DNA of 64,000 nt from JBBDSH01 sp040905045 (lineage in GTDB: Bacteria > Pseudomonadota > Gammaproteobacteria > Eutrophobiales > Eutrophobiaceae), in NCBI GenBank assembly GCA_040905045.1, contig JBBDSH010000091.1:1-64000 (forward strand), in the 5' to 3' direction. Below, one piece after another: positions 1 to 8,948 of the stretch; position 1 is the stretch's first letter; each line of letters starts with the position of its first letter. Under the pieces are notes generated by a model, which saw only the letters and a program-made list of their open reading frames with translations, did no database searches and was not told the DNA's origin. The position numbers and the translations under genes were made by a program.

Positions 1-570
1 CCCGAACTGGTGGGCGCAGCGAATGCCGTACGCGAAGCATGGGTGATGGAACCGGCTCATGTGCATGGAAAACTGGCGACAAAGAAACTGAGGCGAATAG
101 AAACTTCCTGGTTCAGGGATCCACGGATTGTGAATATCTGTAGCCGGGCGATTGAGCTTTCCGGCCTGGAACCTGCCCGGCTGGAGTCGGTGGGTCTGGT
201 GCTGTTAATCCCGCATAAAAATTTTCTCAAACAGGAGCCCGGTCTCACAGCGGGAATCGAACGTCTGGCCCGTGAACACGCCGATCGGGGCGAAACGGTA
301 GCATACAAGTATCACCCCAACTCCTGGGGCCAGGAACTGGAACTGCCCCGCGATCAGTGCCTGGAAATCCCGCAACGGCTGCCGGTGGAAATCCTCTCGC
401 CATGGTTATCAAATGCAGTAGTTGCCGGCAGCATGACGAGTTCGCTGATTTTTCTGCCCCGCCTGAATCCGGGCATCCAGCCCCGGGCACTGGTTCTACC
501 GTCGAACCGGGAACACCCGTTGAATCTTGTTTACAGAAAACTTGGTATCCCGCTGGTTGAATGTGTGTAG
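1..570 (+). CDS. Sialyltransferase/polysialyltransferase-like protein, 3' part
   Basis: The frame is open from the first base, so the 5' end lies outside the window and only about the last 189 residues are visible. The fragment contains a lone His-Pro (bases 313-318, within YKYHPN) and a Ser-Ser pair (bases 439-444, within GSMTSSL). Their spacing and setting recall the HP and S/SS motifs of bacterial sialyltransferase families (GT52, GT80, polysialyltransferases), where they bind the CMP-sugar donor. The gene is convergent with the pseudaminic acid operon that starts at 616 on the other strand. A role in transferring CMP-pseudaminic acid or a related sugar to a surface glycan is therefore an inference from context. 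The GTG at base 10 is probably internal rather than a true start. A different nucleotide-sugar transferase of the same fold cannot be ruled out. Confidence 0.6.
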   Translation, partial: PELVGAANAVREAWVMEPAHVHGKLATKKLRRIETSWFRDPRIVNICSRAIELSGLEPARLESVGLVLLIPHKNFLKQEPGLTAGIERLAREHADRGETVAYKYHPNSWGQELELPRDQCLEIPQRLPVEILSPWLSNAVVAGSMTSSLIFLPRLNPGIQPRALVLPSNREHPLNLVYRKLGIPLVECV

Positions 571-615
571 CACACCCTGCTGATATGGATTGAAAGCAGT
601 TTCATTCTTTTCAAG

Positions 616-1962
616 TCAATTGTCCCATAGCACTCTGTCTATACGCTGAAACACTTCGGGAATAAGACGGCAATTGTTATCCGAGGCCACCGCCAGATGC
701 GGTGCAATGAGATTGGAATTGGCATCGGCAATGCGGCTTTTGCAGTCTTCCAGAAAACCACTCAGATCTTCCGTGCTGACAATGCCCCGTGACAGGGCCC
801 GGAAATCAAATTCCCGTACCGGATTGCTTTTATCGACGAAGCCAAGACGCTGAAGGTCGCCCAGCCATCGATCCCGCCATGCGCTTTCCGGTTCATGCGC
901 TTCATCGCCCAGTGTGGTGTATTCCACCTGCAGTGTGGTCGATTCGTCCTGACCGGCGATGCGACCGGGATTGTTGATCCGCCTTATACGGTATTCGGGA
1001 TCGGCGAACAGAACCTCATGGTCCTGCAGCCTCACAGGATCACGGAAAGTGAAACTGCCGAGCAGTTCCCACTGCGGCTCACCCGGCGGCAATGTCCAGC
1101 CCGCATACCGGCACAGTACCGGCAGAGGGATGCACCAGAAAACCCGTTCAGCCCGGTATTCGATGCCGCCGGAGATAACGCCGTTGACACGCAGGCTGTC
1201 CGGGTCCATATCGATATGGATATCGTCGGCCCCCATGTACATTGCAAAATGATCGCGGCAGCCATCCAGCATCGCCCGGATCAACCGGCCGAACCCGCCT
1301 TCCAGGGGATACATGACTTCCTCGCAGGGCGGATCCGAATGCCGGGTTTTATAATGGTAGAGGCGGCTTTCCTCGCTGTAGACCCCTCGCTCCATGCCGG
1401 GTTCGGGCGGCAGTTCCACGGCACTGCGCGGGAAAAACCAGGGAAAAATCCAGCGCATCAGATCAGTTTCCGGGATACCCTGCTCACGTTGCCATACCAG
1501 CGGCGGGTAGGCCCTGATCATTTCATCAAAGGCCAGGTCAGCCAGCCACGGACCATAGGCGCGGGCGAACTCCTCGCGGCTGGAACCCAGTCTGATGCCG
1601 GCGGCGGGATCGATATGGATATGTTTTCGAAATTCGTCGGGCCATTCATCCAGGTCGGCGGCATAGGGGATGATGTGCCCGCGTACCACGACGCTGCGCT
1701 CAAGATTGAAGCGCCTGACCTCGCCCTTGAGTACATCGTTGACAAAATCCCGTGTGAATTCGGATCGATCGTAATTGATAATATGCCGGCCATGGTCGAA
1801 CCAGTTGCCTTTCGAATCCCGGAAGCTGCCGTTAACGCCGCCGGCATCGGGAGAGCGTTCCAGCAGTACGCCGCTCTCTCCCTGCAGCGCCAATACTCTC
1901 GCCGTCAGGGAACCCACCAGACCGGCGCCGATAATGAGATTATCGACAATACGTTTTTCCAT
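616..1962 (-). CDS. FAD-dependent oxidoreductase, UDP-galactopyranose-mutase/amine-oxidase-like
   Basis: This is a 448-residue protein with an N-terminal dinucleotide-binding motif (IIGAGLVGS at about residues 9-17) and a second segment (GNWFDHGRHIINYD) typical of the FAD-binding NAD(P)-binding-8/amine oxidase superfamily. A later segment (YPLEGGFGRLIRAM) resembles the one preceding substrate binding in UDP-galactopyranose mutase and protoporphyrinogen-oxidase-like proteins. It is the last gene of the pseudaminic acid operon, 21 bases after the methyltransferase gene. An oxidation or ring rearrangement of a sugar is plausible but not shown. It is not obviously a canonical mutase, and I do not assign a substrate. 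Confidence 0.7.
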   Translation of the reverse strand: MEKRIVDNLIIGAGLVGSLTARVLALQGESGVLLERSPDAGGVNGSFRDSKGNWFDHGRHIINYDRSEFTRDFVNDVLKGEVRRFNLERSVVVRGHIIPYAADLDEWPDEFRKHIHIDPAAGIRLGSSREEFARAYGPWLADLAFDEMIRAYPPLVWQREQGIPETDLMRWIFPWFFPRSAVELPPEPGMERGVYSEESRLYHYKTRHSDPPCEEVMYPLEGGFGRLIRAMLDGCRDHFAMYMGADDIHIDMDPDSLRVNGVISGGIEYRAERVFWCIPLPVLCRYAGWTLPPGEPQWELLGSFTFRDPVRLQDHEVLFADPEYRIRRINNPGRIAGQDESTTLQVEYTTLGDEAHEPESAWRDRWLGDLQRLGFVDKSNPVREFDFRALSRGIVSTEDLSGFLEDCKSRIADANSNLIAPHLAVASDNNCRLIPEVFQRIDRVLWDN

Positions 1963-1983
1963 ATTATTATTGCACCTGTTTTT

Positions 1984-2715
1984 TTATTTCCGGATGACCA
2001 TCAGAGTCTGGTTGGCGATCTGCCAGGCGCCGTTGATCAATAAGGTCCTCCCCTGCTCGTCTTTCACCGTCCAGACATGGATCGGGGCGGCCGGATCATG
2101 AGGCAGCTCGATATCGTAGGTGCAATCCTGGAAATCAATCGATTCGACTGCATCAGAAAAATGATCCCGGATACGTCGCTGTGAATGCCGGTTGAAATCC
2201 GTGTTCCATTGGCCGGCCGTTTCCGGTCGGCTGTTGTCGCAGAACTGCACGCGCACCTCGATATTATGGGGATTGAAAAGGCCGGTCGCCATGACATACC
2301 CGCCGTCCCGACACAGACTTAAAAGTTTTTCAACCGGTTCTTCAAACTCCGGAAACAGCGACAGGAAGCACGTGGCAATGACAACGTCAAATTTCCCCTT
2401 GATGTCATACAGATCCGCCTGTTCAAACCCGACACCTGCGAGGCCCGGAAATGCTTTTGCTGTTTCAATGAATTCGGCCGTGTGATCGTAGCCGTGAAGC
2501 TGCCATTGCGGGAAACGCCTGTGCAGATAGTACAGTAGCTCACCGTTGCCGCAGCCGATATCCGCCACACTCAACGGGGCTGATGTGTCAAGGCGCTGTT
2601 CCAGCGCTGCAGCGATGGTTTTGAAATCTTCCTTGGGATTTTCATAGCGGTCACTGGAAGTATACCGGTACAGTTCCGGATGGCGCTGATACATGGAACG
2701 CCGGTTGTCAGGCAT
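1984..2715 (-). CDS. SAM-dependent class I methyltransferase
   Basis: The protein has 243 residues. The SAM-binding motif I is clear (VADIGCGNGELL), followed by an acidic loop (GYDHTAEFIETA) and a motif-IV-like stretch (FDVVIATCFLSLF), as in Methyltransf_11/12/25 type enzymes. I chose the ATG at 2715 because its A is shared with the TGA of the upstream amidotransferase gene (TGATG), a sign of translational coupling. A longer reading frame upstream only repeats the end of that neighbour in another frame. Placement in a nonulosonate operon suggests methylation of the sugar or of the glycan it caps. The acceptor is unknown. Confidence 0.75.
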   Translation of the reverse strand: MPDNRRSMYQRHPELYRYTSSDRYENPKEDFKTIAAALEQRLDTSAPLSVADIGCGNGELLYYLHRRFPQWQLHGYDHTAEFIETAKAFPGLAGVGFEQADLYDIKGKFDVVIATCFLSLFPEFEEPVEKLLSLCRDGGYVMATGLFNPHNIEVRVQFCDNSRPETAGQWNTDFNRHSQRRIRDHFSDAVESIDFQDCTYDIELPHDPAAPIHVWTVKDEQGRTLLINGAWQIANQTLMVIRK

Positions 2716-3875
2716 CAGTTGCGCTCGCCGCCGGCGGTAATAGCACAGGTCTCGCCCGGATACTCCCATCCTTCCCAGTTGGGGACAATAAAATCCTCGA
2801 TTACCCAACGCCCGTTACGCAAGGTCCAGATATCATGGTTACGGAAGGACTCGGCCACCTCATAAAAACGCTCGATGGTGATGCCCAGATATTCGCAGAA
2901 ATGGCGAATATCCTCGTGCGGGATCTCCGGGGCCCGTTCACGGATGATTTCAACGGCTGCCTCGCGGCTGATGCGGCCCGCACGGATATCGATGGACAAA
3001 TTGTCGAACAGGCGGGTGCAGCCGAATTTGTACCACTTCAGGTAATGGTGGATGGATATAAAGCCGGAGTCCACGTCGTCGAACGTGTGCCAGCCCGGGC
3101 CGCTGTCCGGCGCCCGGAAACCGTGCTTCTGCGCCACTTCGAAGGTCTTGACCGGATCCCAGGGGAAAAAGTAGCCGAGATAGATCCCGCGCACCGGATT
3201 GTTCTTGAGTTCCTCTTTTTCCGGTGCGAAATACGGCGTCATCTCCCGGCGGGAGAAATGTTCGCCGACCCAGTCTTCGGCGGTGGTACCCTGGGTCACG
3301 CCGTGGCGGATCAGCCATTCGTAATTTACGTCAACGCCTTCCGATTCCTCCTCCAGATTGCCGTACTCGATAGCATCATTCTCGCCCCAGACGATCAGCG
3401 GAATACGGAACTTCACGGCAAACTTGAGCGGGATATTGTACAGCGCCATGTGCTTGGGGATGCCGGGCACGGCATAGTTTTCGTAGGACAGCCGCATGAA
3501 GCGCCGTTCCACATCCGGGTTGATCCAGTTGTCGATGTTGTCGACGCCCAGGCGCACGAGATTGTCGAGGTTCTGCTGGCCGATTTCCAGCCGCGCCGGA
3601 TCGCGCCAGGTTACGGTCAGTGGATTGAGGCCGTATTCCAGGCAGGTAACGACCTGCCAGTAGCTGTCCTTGCCGCCGCTGACCGGCACGAGGCAATCAT
3701 AGCCATGACTGTTCTCGCGCGCCCACTCGGCAATTTCCCGGAAACGGCGTTCCCGTTCCGTCCAGTCAACGCCTTCACGCCGATCCCATGCCCGGCAGGC
3801 ACTGCAGATGCCGTCGGGCGGCAGGTTGATGCGGGGGTGGCTTTCCGGGGTTACACAACGTCGGCAGTATTTCAT
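2715..3875 (-). CDS. pseA: N-acetyl sugar amidotransferase (PseA/WbpG family)
   Basis: This 386-residue protein has four N-terminal cysteines (Cys4, Cys7, Cys24, Cys27) that look like a zinc knuckle. An ATP-pyrophosphatase loop SGGKDS follows at residues 66-71. The layout matches the PseA/WbpG/LegG amidotransferase family, which uses ATP to turn an N-acetyl group of a surface sugar into an acetamidino group (as for Pse5Ac7Am in Campylobacter and sugars of Pseudomonas O-antigen). The start overlaps the end of pseI by an ATGA. HisH/HisF-like partners that feed ammonia to WbpG are not present in the window, so the ammonia source is unclear. The family assignment is strong. The exact substrate is inferred from context. 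Confidence 0.85.
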   Translation of the reverse strand: MKYCRRCVTPESHPRINLPPDGICSACRAWDRREGVDWTERERRFREIAEWARENSHGYDCLVPVSGGKDSYWQVVTCLEYGLNPLTVTWRDPARLEIGQQNLDNLVRLGVDNIDNWINPDVERRFMRLSYENYAVPGIPKHMALYNIPLKFAVKFRIPLIVWGENDAIEYGNLEEESEGVDVNYEWLIRHGVTQGTTAEDWVGEHFSRREMTPYFAPEKEELKNNPVRGIYLGYFFPWDPVKTFEVAQKHGFRAPDSGPGWHTFDDVDSGFISIHHYLKWYKFGCTRLFDNLSIDIRAGRISREAAVEIIRERAPEIPHEDIRHFCEYLGITIERFYEVAESFRNHDIWTLRNGRWVIEDFIVPNWEGWEYPGETCAITAGGERN

Positions 3876-4933
3876 GGCTCCAGCATTGACCAGTCAAGGG
3901 GAGTGCCGCGCGGCACATCACGATTGAACGTTCGTCCGCATACCTCGCTCAAATGGCGGGGCGCAAGCCCGCCACCGGGACGGATACTGCGGACATTATA
4001 CTCGCTCAGGATCTCGCCGGCGCGGACATCTTCGACAACGTACAGAGAGCGCCGGAAAATACGGCTGGCCTCGACGCTGGGACTGATGCCGTCAGGGTCG
4101 CCAAGCGACTCCCAGGCAGTATAACAATCCCGGCACATACGGCCGAATTCATCGGGCTCCAGGGAAAACAGCGCATCGGGGCCGCCTTCGCTGCGGTCCA
4201 GCGTCAAGTGTTTTTCTATCATCGCGGCACCCAGTGCGATCGCCGCCACCGGTACGGCTGTACCGGTAGTATGATCGGACAAACCCGTCGGGAGTCCGAA
4301 TTCCTCCTCATAGGAGGCAATCTTGCGGAGGTGACTTTCCCCGGCCGGCGTCGGATAGGCGCTGACGCAATGCAGGAGAACCAGTTGCCGGCAGCCGCCG
4401 CGGCGTGCCGCGGCCACCGCCTGCCGGACTTCGTCGCGATCGGTAATTCCCGTGGAGATGATCAGCGGTTTGCCGGTTGCCGCCGCCTTTTCGATTAACG
4501 GCGTGTCATGGGCCTCGAAGGAGGCGATCTTGTAGGCTGGGCAGTCCAGCGTTTCCAGAAAATCCACCGCCGTGGGATCAAAAGGGGCGCTGAAGACGGT
4601 GATGCCCAGTTGCCGTCCTTTTTCGAACAGCGCTTCATGCCATTCCCAGGGCGTACTGGCCTCGGTGTAAAGATCGTACAGGGTCCGGCCCGCCCAGGGC
4701 CCTTCCGTGATGGCAAAATCCTCACCGTCGTGATCGATGGTCAGCGTATCCGCCGTATAGGTCTGCAGTTTGACGGCATCGGCGCCCGCCTCGACCGCCG
4801 CTTCCAGTATACGAAAGGCGCGTTCCTGTTCGCCCAGATGATTGGCCGACATTTCCGCGACCATGTAGGGCGGATGTCCTCTTCCGATCCGCCGTCCGTT
4901 CAGGATTACTTCTTTTTGCAACGTTACCGTCAT
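3872..4933 (-). CDS. pseI: Pseudaminic acid synthase
   Basis: The 353-residue protein has a NeuB-type TIM barrel. It begins with the substrate-binding stretch YMVAEMSANHLG and carries the insert LYDLYTEASTPWEWH, which is characteristic of PseI rather than NeuB or LegI. Further barrel motifs are KLQTYTADT, LSDHTTG and IEKHLTLDRS. A C-terminal SAF (antifreeze-like) domain covers about residues 290-350. The enzyme condenses the 2,4-diacylamido-trideoxy-altrose made by PseB-C-(H)-G with phosphoenolpyruvate to give pseudaminic acid. The gene overlaps both neighbours by ATGA, so it is translated within the operon. Confidence 0.93.
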   Translation of the reverse strand: MTVTLQKEVILNGRRIGRGHPPYMVAEMSANHLGEQERAFRILEAAVEAGADAVKLQTYTADTLTIDHDGEDFAITEGPWAGRTLYDLYTEASTPWEWHEALFEKGRQLGITVFSAPFDPTAVDFLETLDCPAYKIASFEAHDTPLIEKAAATGKPLIISTGITDRDEVRQAVAAARRGGCRQLVLLHCVSAYPTPAGESHLRKIASYEEEFGLPTGLSDHTTGTAVPVAAIALGAAMIEKHLTLDRSEGGPDALFSLEPDEFGRMCRDCYTAWESLGDPDGISPSVEASRIFRRSLYVVEDVRAGEILSEYNVRSIRPGGGLAPRHLSEVCGRTFNRDVPRGTPLDWSMLEP

Positions 4934-5616
4934 TCCTGCGTATCCGGTTTGCCGGCTTTTTCAATTCTTAGACGATAGCGATGCCCCCGCCAGTCGAAAA
5001 AGGCCGGATAGCGATCGTTGTCCACGACCCGCAGAAGATTGAACTGATCGGCGATGCTGGATTGCGGATCCAGAACACTGTCCGCGGGACCGCGCCGCGG
5101 CCAGTAACTCGGCTCACCTTCCTGGGGCGTTCCTTCCGGCGGCACCGGCTCCTGTAAAAACCGTTCGCAAAGCTGCAGTGTTTTCTCCGCCAGCACATGC
5201 CGCATTTCATCGATCAACTCATGACCCTCGAATCGCAGATGGTCCCGGTAGATAACCCTGCCCGCATCCACCTCTTCCGCCGCCTCCAGCAACGAAACAG
5301 GTATACGGTTTTTCCCTTCCAGTATCTGCCAGGTCAGGGGCGACATGCCCCGGCCCTGCGGAAGTTCACTGGCGTGCACGACCAGATTACGGTGGTGAAG
5401 GGTAAGGGATCCGGGCGGGACAATGCGATGGCAGCTCAGCAGGAACGCCACCGCACCCTTTGCAAGATCGGACACAGCCCGGCACAGTACGGCATGATCG
5501 CCGCCGCTGTTGATGCGATCCACGAGTTCCTCACACCAGGGCAGCATCCACTCGTCATTATCGATAAACACAGTTATCCGGCGCGGCCGGTTCCACCATT
5601 TTGGTATGCGGCTCAT
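4930..5616 (-). CDS. Formyltransferase-family protein of the nonulosonate operon
   Basis: The protein has 228 residues. It contains the formyl-transfer-domain signature HASELPQGRGMSPL followed by IPVSLLEAAEEVDAGRV, as in methionyl-tRNA formyltransferases and in sugar N-formyltransferases that use N10-formyltetrahydrofolate. The usual catalytic Asn-His-Asp arrangement is only partly recognisable: a His is present in the LHHRNLVVHASELP segment. The gene sits between pseG and pseI, with ATGA overlaps on both sides, where many loci have the acetyltransferase PseH. A role in N-formylating an amino-sugar intermediate is my inference. It is too short and out of place for the housekeeping tRNA formyltransferase. 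Confidence 0.72.
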   Translation of the reverse strand: MSRIPKWWNRPRRITVFIDNDEWMLPWCEELVDRINSGGDHAVLCRAVSDLAKGAVAFLLSCHRIVPPGSLTLHHRNLVVHASELPQGRGMSPLTWQILEGKNRIPVSLLEAAEEVDAGRVIYRDHLRFEGHELIDEMRHVLAEKTLQLCERFLQEPVPPEGTPQEGEPSYWPRRGPADSVLDPQSSIADQFNLLRVVDNDRYPAFFDWRGHRYRLRIEKAGKPDTQE

Positions 5617-6641
5617 TGTTTCTGAAGTTCTTGTATGATGCGTTGGATTCCGCGGCCGTCACAGATCCCCCTCGCGGCGGCCGCCATGGCGGAGCGGCGT
5701 TTGCCGTCCGCGCACAGAGCCCGGACAGCGGCCGCCACGTCCTGCGCCGTCAGGCCTTCCGCCGATCCCAGGGATTCGACAGCGCCGGCCTGTGCCAGCG
5801 CCGAGGTGTTGGCCGCCTGATTCGCGGCAATCACTATAACAATCGACGGCAGGCCCAGACAGCAACGCTCCAGGGCGGTACCGCCGCCGGCACCGACCGC
5901 CATATCCGCAGCCGCCATGATTGCGGCTATATTAGCACTCTCCTCGTGGATGCGGACGGGATAAGGCAGCGTCACCGCCAGATCGAGGATCACTTCCCGC
6001 CAGATTGAGGCCCGGCCGATCACCACGTCCACGGGCACGCGCAGACCCGCGCGGCGGATCCCCTCCAGGGCGGTCAGGGTGTGGCCGCCGGCGTCGGTGA
6101 AACCGAAACTGACAAACAGGCGGCGGCATTCCGATGACTCTTCACGGCTCAAGGCGCGTTCCCGCTGGCGCTGGAATTCCGGCCGCAGCAGGGCGTAATC
6201 CGGTCCCGTCAGCAGCCGGCAGTCTGCCGGAGCCCGGTTTTCCCAGGCGGCGGCCGTACGGCCGGGCGTCGGATCGATCAATACATCGCAGTCGCAGCGC
6301 CGATCCGCCAGATCGTCGATAACGGCGATGCGCTCGGCCCAGTCGCGGGCGGCGCGATGAAACAACGCGTCCAGGCCGTAATGATCCACAATCAGCCAGT
6401 CGGCCCTGGCGTCCAGCGCCGTATCGATGGATTCCGTGTCATCAGCACCGGCCAGGCTGATGATGCGATGGCCGGAAGCGCCCAGGGCCGGCACCGTTTC
6501 CAGGGACTCCGGGCAAGTCGCGAAGACACAGGTCCAGCCGTTGCCGGCCAGGGCATCCGCCAGCGCCAGCGAGCGGATAACGTGGCCGCCGCCGATGCCG
6601 GCCGCGGCGTCCGCCCGGAATACCGCCAGCGGCCGGGTCAT
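5613..6641 (-). CDS. pseG: UDP-2,4-diacetamido-2,4,6-trideoxy-altropyranose hydrolase
   Basis: This 342-residue GT-B-fold protein has an N-terminal glycine-rich turn with the catalytic-type histidine (GIGGGHVIRSLALA). The conserved middle segment IDDLADRRCDCDVLIDP is followed by a C-terminal nucleotide-binding segment (AVGAGGGTALERCCLGLPSI) typical of PseG. The enzyme removes UDP from the 2,4-diacylamido altrose intermediate before condensation by PseI. The start overlaps the aminotransferase stop, and the stop overlaps the formyltransferase start, both as ATGA. The loop usually written GHGHV/GTGHV reads GGGHV here, a small departure that keeps the histidine. Confidence 0.9.
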   Translation of the reverse strand: MTRPLAVFRADAAAGIGGGHVIRSLALADALAGNGWTCVFATCPESLETVPALGASGHRIISLAGADDTESIDTALDARADWLIVDHYGLDALFHRAARDWAERIAVIDDLADRRCDCDVLIDPTPGRTAAAWENRAPADCRLLTGPDYALLRPEFQRQRERALSREESSECRRLFVSFGFTDAGGHTLTALEGIRRAGLRVPVDVVIGRASIWREVILDLAVTLPYPVRIHEESANIAAIMAAADMAVGAGGGTALERCCLGLPSIVIVIAANQAANTSALAQAGAVESLGSAEGLTAQDVAAAVRALCADGKRRSAMAAAARGICDGRGIQRIIQELQKQ

Positions 6642-7942
6642 TCCCGTACCCGGAACACCGGCTGGATCAGCGGACAGCCGAGGCGATCCGCCAGGCCCGG
6701 CTGCGCGATTTCTTCCGCGATGCGGGCGCAGGTGCGATCGAAGGCCGCCAGCACACCGTCGATATCGGCGTTGTCGTGCGCGTACATCAGGTTGAAGGCG
6801 CCGGTGGTCAGCACGCCCTGTTCCAGCATGCTGACCGCATACAGGGTCTGCACGGCCTGGCGCGAGGCATGGGCATGATCACGGAAGGTCAGCGACTGCA
6901 TGGGCGGCAGGCCGGCAATGGCCATGACATTATCGATACCGTGGCCGGTGATACTCCGCTGCAAACCCTCACGCAGCCGGCGGCCGGACCGCCACAGGGT
7001 GTCGATAACCGGCTCACACTGCATTTTCTCCAGCACCGCCAGCGCCGCCGCCAGCGACAGTGCTTCACCGCCGAAGGTCCCGGAAATGAATATGTCGTCG
7101 AATTCGCGCATGAGTTCGCGGCGGCCGGCGATCACCGACAGCGGCATGCCGTTGCCCAGGGCCTTGCCGAGACAGGTCAGATCCGGCGTGACGCCGTAAT
7201 GGGCCTGGGCGCCGCCTGTATGGATGCGGCAGGCGGTAATGATTTCATCGAACACCAGCACCGCGCCCTGCTCGCGGGTGAGATCGCGCAGGCCCTGGAG
7301 ATAACCCGTGCGCGGTTCCTCGGTATGGACCGGTTCAATCATGACGGCGGCGATTTCATCCGGATATTGATCGAACAGTCCGCGCATCGCCTCCAGATCA
7401 TTGAAGGGGGCGCGGTGGGTCAGCCCGCGGACGCACTCGGGCACGCCCTTGTGCCGTGTCGTGGCGCCGATGTACCAGTCCTGCCAGCCGTGATAGCCGG
7501 TGGTGATGACGCGTTCGCGGCCGGTGGCGGCGCGGGCCACGCGCACCGCCGCAGCCGTGGCGTCGGAGCCGTTCTTGCCGAAGCGGACCATGTCGGCACA
7601 GGGAATAATGTCGATCAGCCGTTCGGCCAGCTCGCCTTCCAGCTGCGTGGCCAGGCTGAAACTGATGCCGTGCTGCAGCTGTGACCGGATCGCGGCGTCC
7701 ACATCCGGATCACGATAACCCAGTATCACCGCCAGCAATGCGGCCATGACATCCACGTATTCGTTACCGTCAATATCCCTTACCCGGCCGCCGCGGCCCT
7801 GCTGGAGAAAATGCGGGGCGCGCCCGCGCGGGAACAGCAGCGGGCCCTTGGAGAAGGTCTGGGTACCGCCGGGGATGAGGGCTTCCACCTTCGCCAGCCA
7901 GTCACGGCTGGCGGCGTAGCGTTTTTCGTCCGAACCGGCCAT
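6638..7942 (-). CDS. Class III PLP-dependent aminotransferase (glutamate-1-semialdehyde aminomutase-like)
   Basis: About 434 residues. The class III fold is shown by PGGTQTFSKGP near the start, the cofactor segment GKNGSDATAAAVRVAR, the aspartate region LVFDEIITA and the PLP lysine in CLGKALGNG (near residue 260). It resembles glutamate-1-semialdehyde aminomutase but lies inside the pse operon, so a role in amino-sugar or side-group supply is more likely than tetrapyrrole synthesis. I prefer the ATG at 7942: it follows the stop of the preceding gene by 7 bases and has GGAAGG about 11 bases upstream. A GTG at 7963 is possible. Substrate unknown. Confidence 0.8.
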   Translation of the reverse strand: MAGSDEKRYAASRDWLAKVEALIPGGTQTFSKGPLLFPRGRAPHFLQQGRGGRVRDIDGNEYVDVMAALLAVILGYRDPDVDAAIRSQLQHGISFSLATQLEGELAERLIDIIPCADMVRFGKNGSDATAAAVRVARAATGRERVITTGYHGWQDWYIGATTRHKGVPECVRGLTHRAPFNDLEAMRGLFDQYPDEIAAVMIEPVHTEEPRTGYLQGLRDLTREQGAVLVFDEIITACRIHTGGAQAHYGVTPDLTCLGKALGNGMPLSVIAGRRELMREFDDIFISGTFGGEALSLAAALAVLEKMQCEPVIDTLWRSGRRLREGLQRSITGHGIDNVMAIAGLPPMQSLTFRDHAHASRQAVQTLYAVSMLEQGVLTTGAFNLMYAHDNADIDGVLAAFDRTCARIAEEIAQPGLADRLGCPLIQPVFRVRE

Positions 7943-7949
7943 GTCCGTG

Positions 7950-8948
7950 TCAGCCTTCCGCACCGGCGTTCAGGGCGGTGCCGTTTTTCACCGCCAGCGC
8001 CACCGCCAGTTCCATCAGTGCCATGCGGCCGTCCAGCAGATCCGCCGGCGGTTCGCCGCCGGAGGCGTCGAGGAAACGATGCAGCAGGGCCCGGTACATG
8101 GCGTCGGCGTCCACCCCCTGCGATTCATACAATGTCTGCCAGTCACCGCGATCGCGGCGGAACAGACGCACGCGGCAGTGCTCCGGATCCGCACCTTCGC
8201 TTTCCCATAACAATGTCCCCTCACTGCCGACCAGTTCGCAGCCGCGGCGCTTGCAGGCCTGCAGGTAATCCAGGTGGATCTCCGCCCGCACGCCGTTGTC
8301 GTGCTGCAGCTGAATGGCGGCGTAATCCTCGACATCGATTTCCAGATCCGAACGGCGTGCCGTTACACCGCCGGCCGTCCGCACCGGTCCGAACAGCCAC
8401 ATGAGGTAATCGATTTCATGGATGGCGTCCAGCACTACGCCGCCGCCGGCCTCGCTGCGGGCACAATACAGAGTGCGATAATCCGCCTGCGGCCGCATGT
8501 CGGGCAGCCACTGGCCGAAATGGGCGCGTGCAAACCAGGGCTCGCCGATTTCATGCAGATATCGGTTCAATGTCGCCGGTCCCGGATGAAAACGCATGTT
8601 GCAGACCACATACAGCCGCGGCACGGGTGTGCCGGCCTGTTCCACCAGTTCCGCGGTCTCGGTATCCATGCGATCGGCCAGGGGCTTTTCCACCAGCACG
8701 CGGCAGCCGGCCTCGATCAGTTGTCCGGCGATCGGGACATGATGCGCGTGCGGCGTTGCCACTACGGCGGCGTCCGGGCGCCATTCCAGTGCCCGATCCA
8801 TGTCGGTAAACATCATGACGCCGAGGTCGGCGGCAACGGTTTGCGCCCGGGCGCCGTCGCTGTCATGCACGGCCACCTCGGCCCGTTCCCGCGCCAGCCG
8901 CGCATGGCGGCGGCCGATGGAACCGGTCCCGACGACCAGCAGCTTCAT
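7950..8948 (-). CDS. Gfo/Idh/MocA family oxidoreductase
   Basis: The protein has 332 residues. The N-terminal Rossmann motif is VGTGSIGRRHARLA. The family signature EKPLADRMDTE (the lysine of EKP is catalytic in this family) is followed by a C-terminal beta-sheet domain. The enzymes oxidise or reduce sugar and sugar-derivative substrates with NAD(P). The gene overlaps pseF by ATGA and is followed closely by the aminotransferase, which suggests the two act together, for example oxidation of a hydroxyl to a ketone followed by transamination. That pairing is inference; the substrate is not evident from sequence. Confidence 0.82.
   Translation of the reverse strand: MKLLVVGTGSIGRRHARLARERAEVAVHDSDGARAQTVAADLGVMMFTDMDRALEWRPDAAVVATPHAHHVPIAGQLIEAGCRVLVEKPLADRMDTETAELVEQAGTPVPRLYVVCNMRFHPGPATLNRYLHEIGEPWFARAHFGQWLPDMRPQADYRTLYCARSEAGGGVVLDAIHEIDYLMWLFGPVRTAGGVTARRSDLEIDVEDYAAIQLQHDNGVRAEIHLDYLQACKRRGCELVGSEGTLLWESEGADPEHCRVRLFRRDRGDWQTLYESQGVDADAMYRALLHRFLDASGGEPPADLLDGRMALMELAVALAVKNGTALNAGAEG

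Noticed and set aside
2835..4124. Long plus-strand open frame of 429 codons
   Set aside because: It lies antisense to the amidotransferase and pseI genes, which have clear family motifs. Its composition is that of a shadow frame in G+C-rich DNA.
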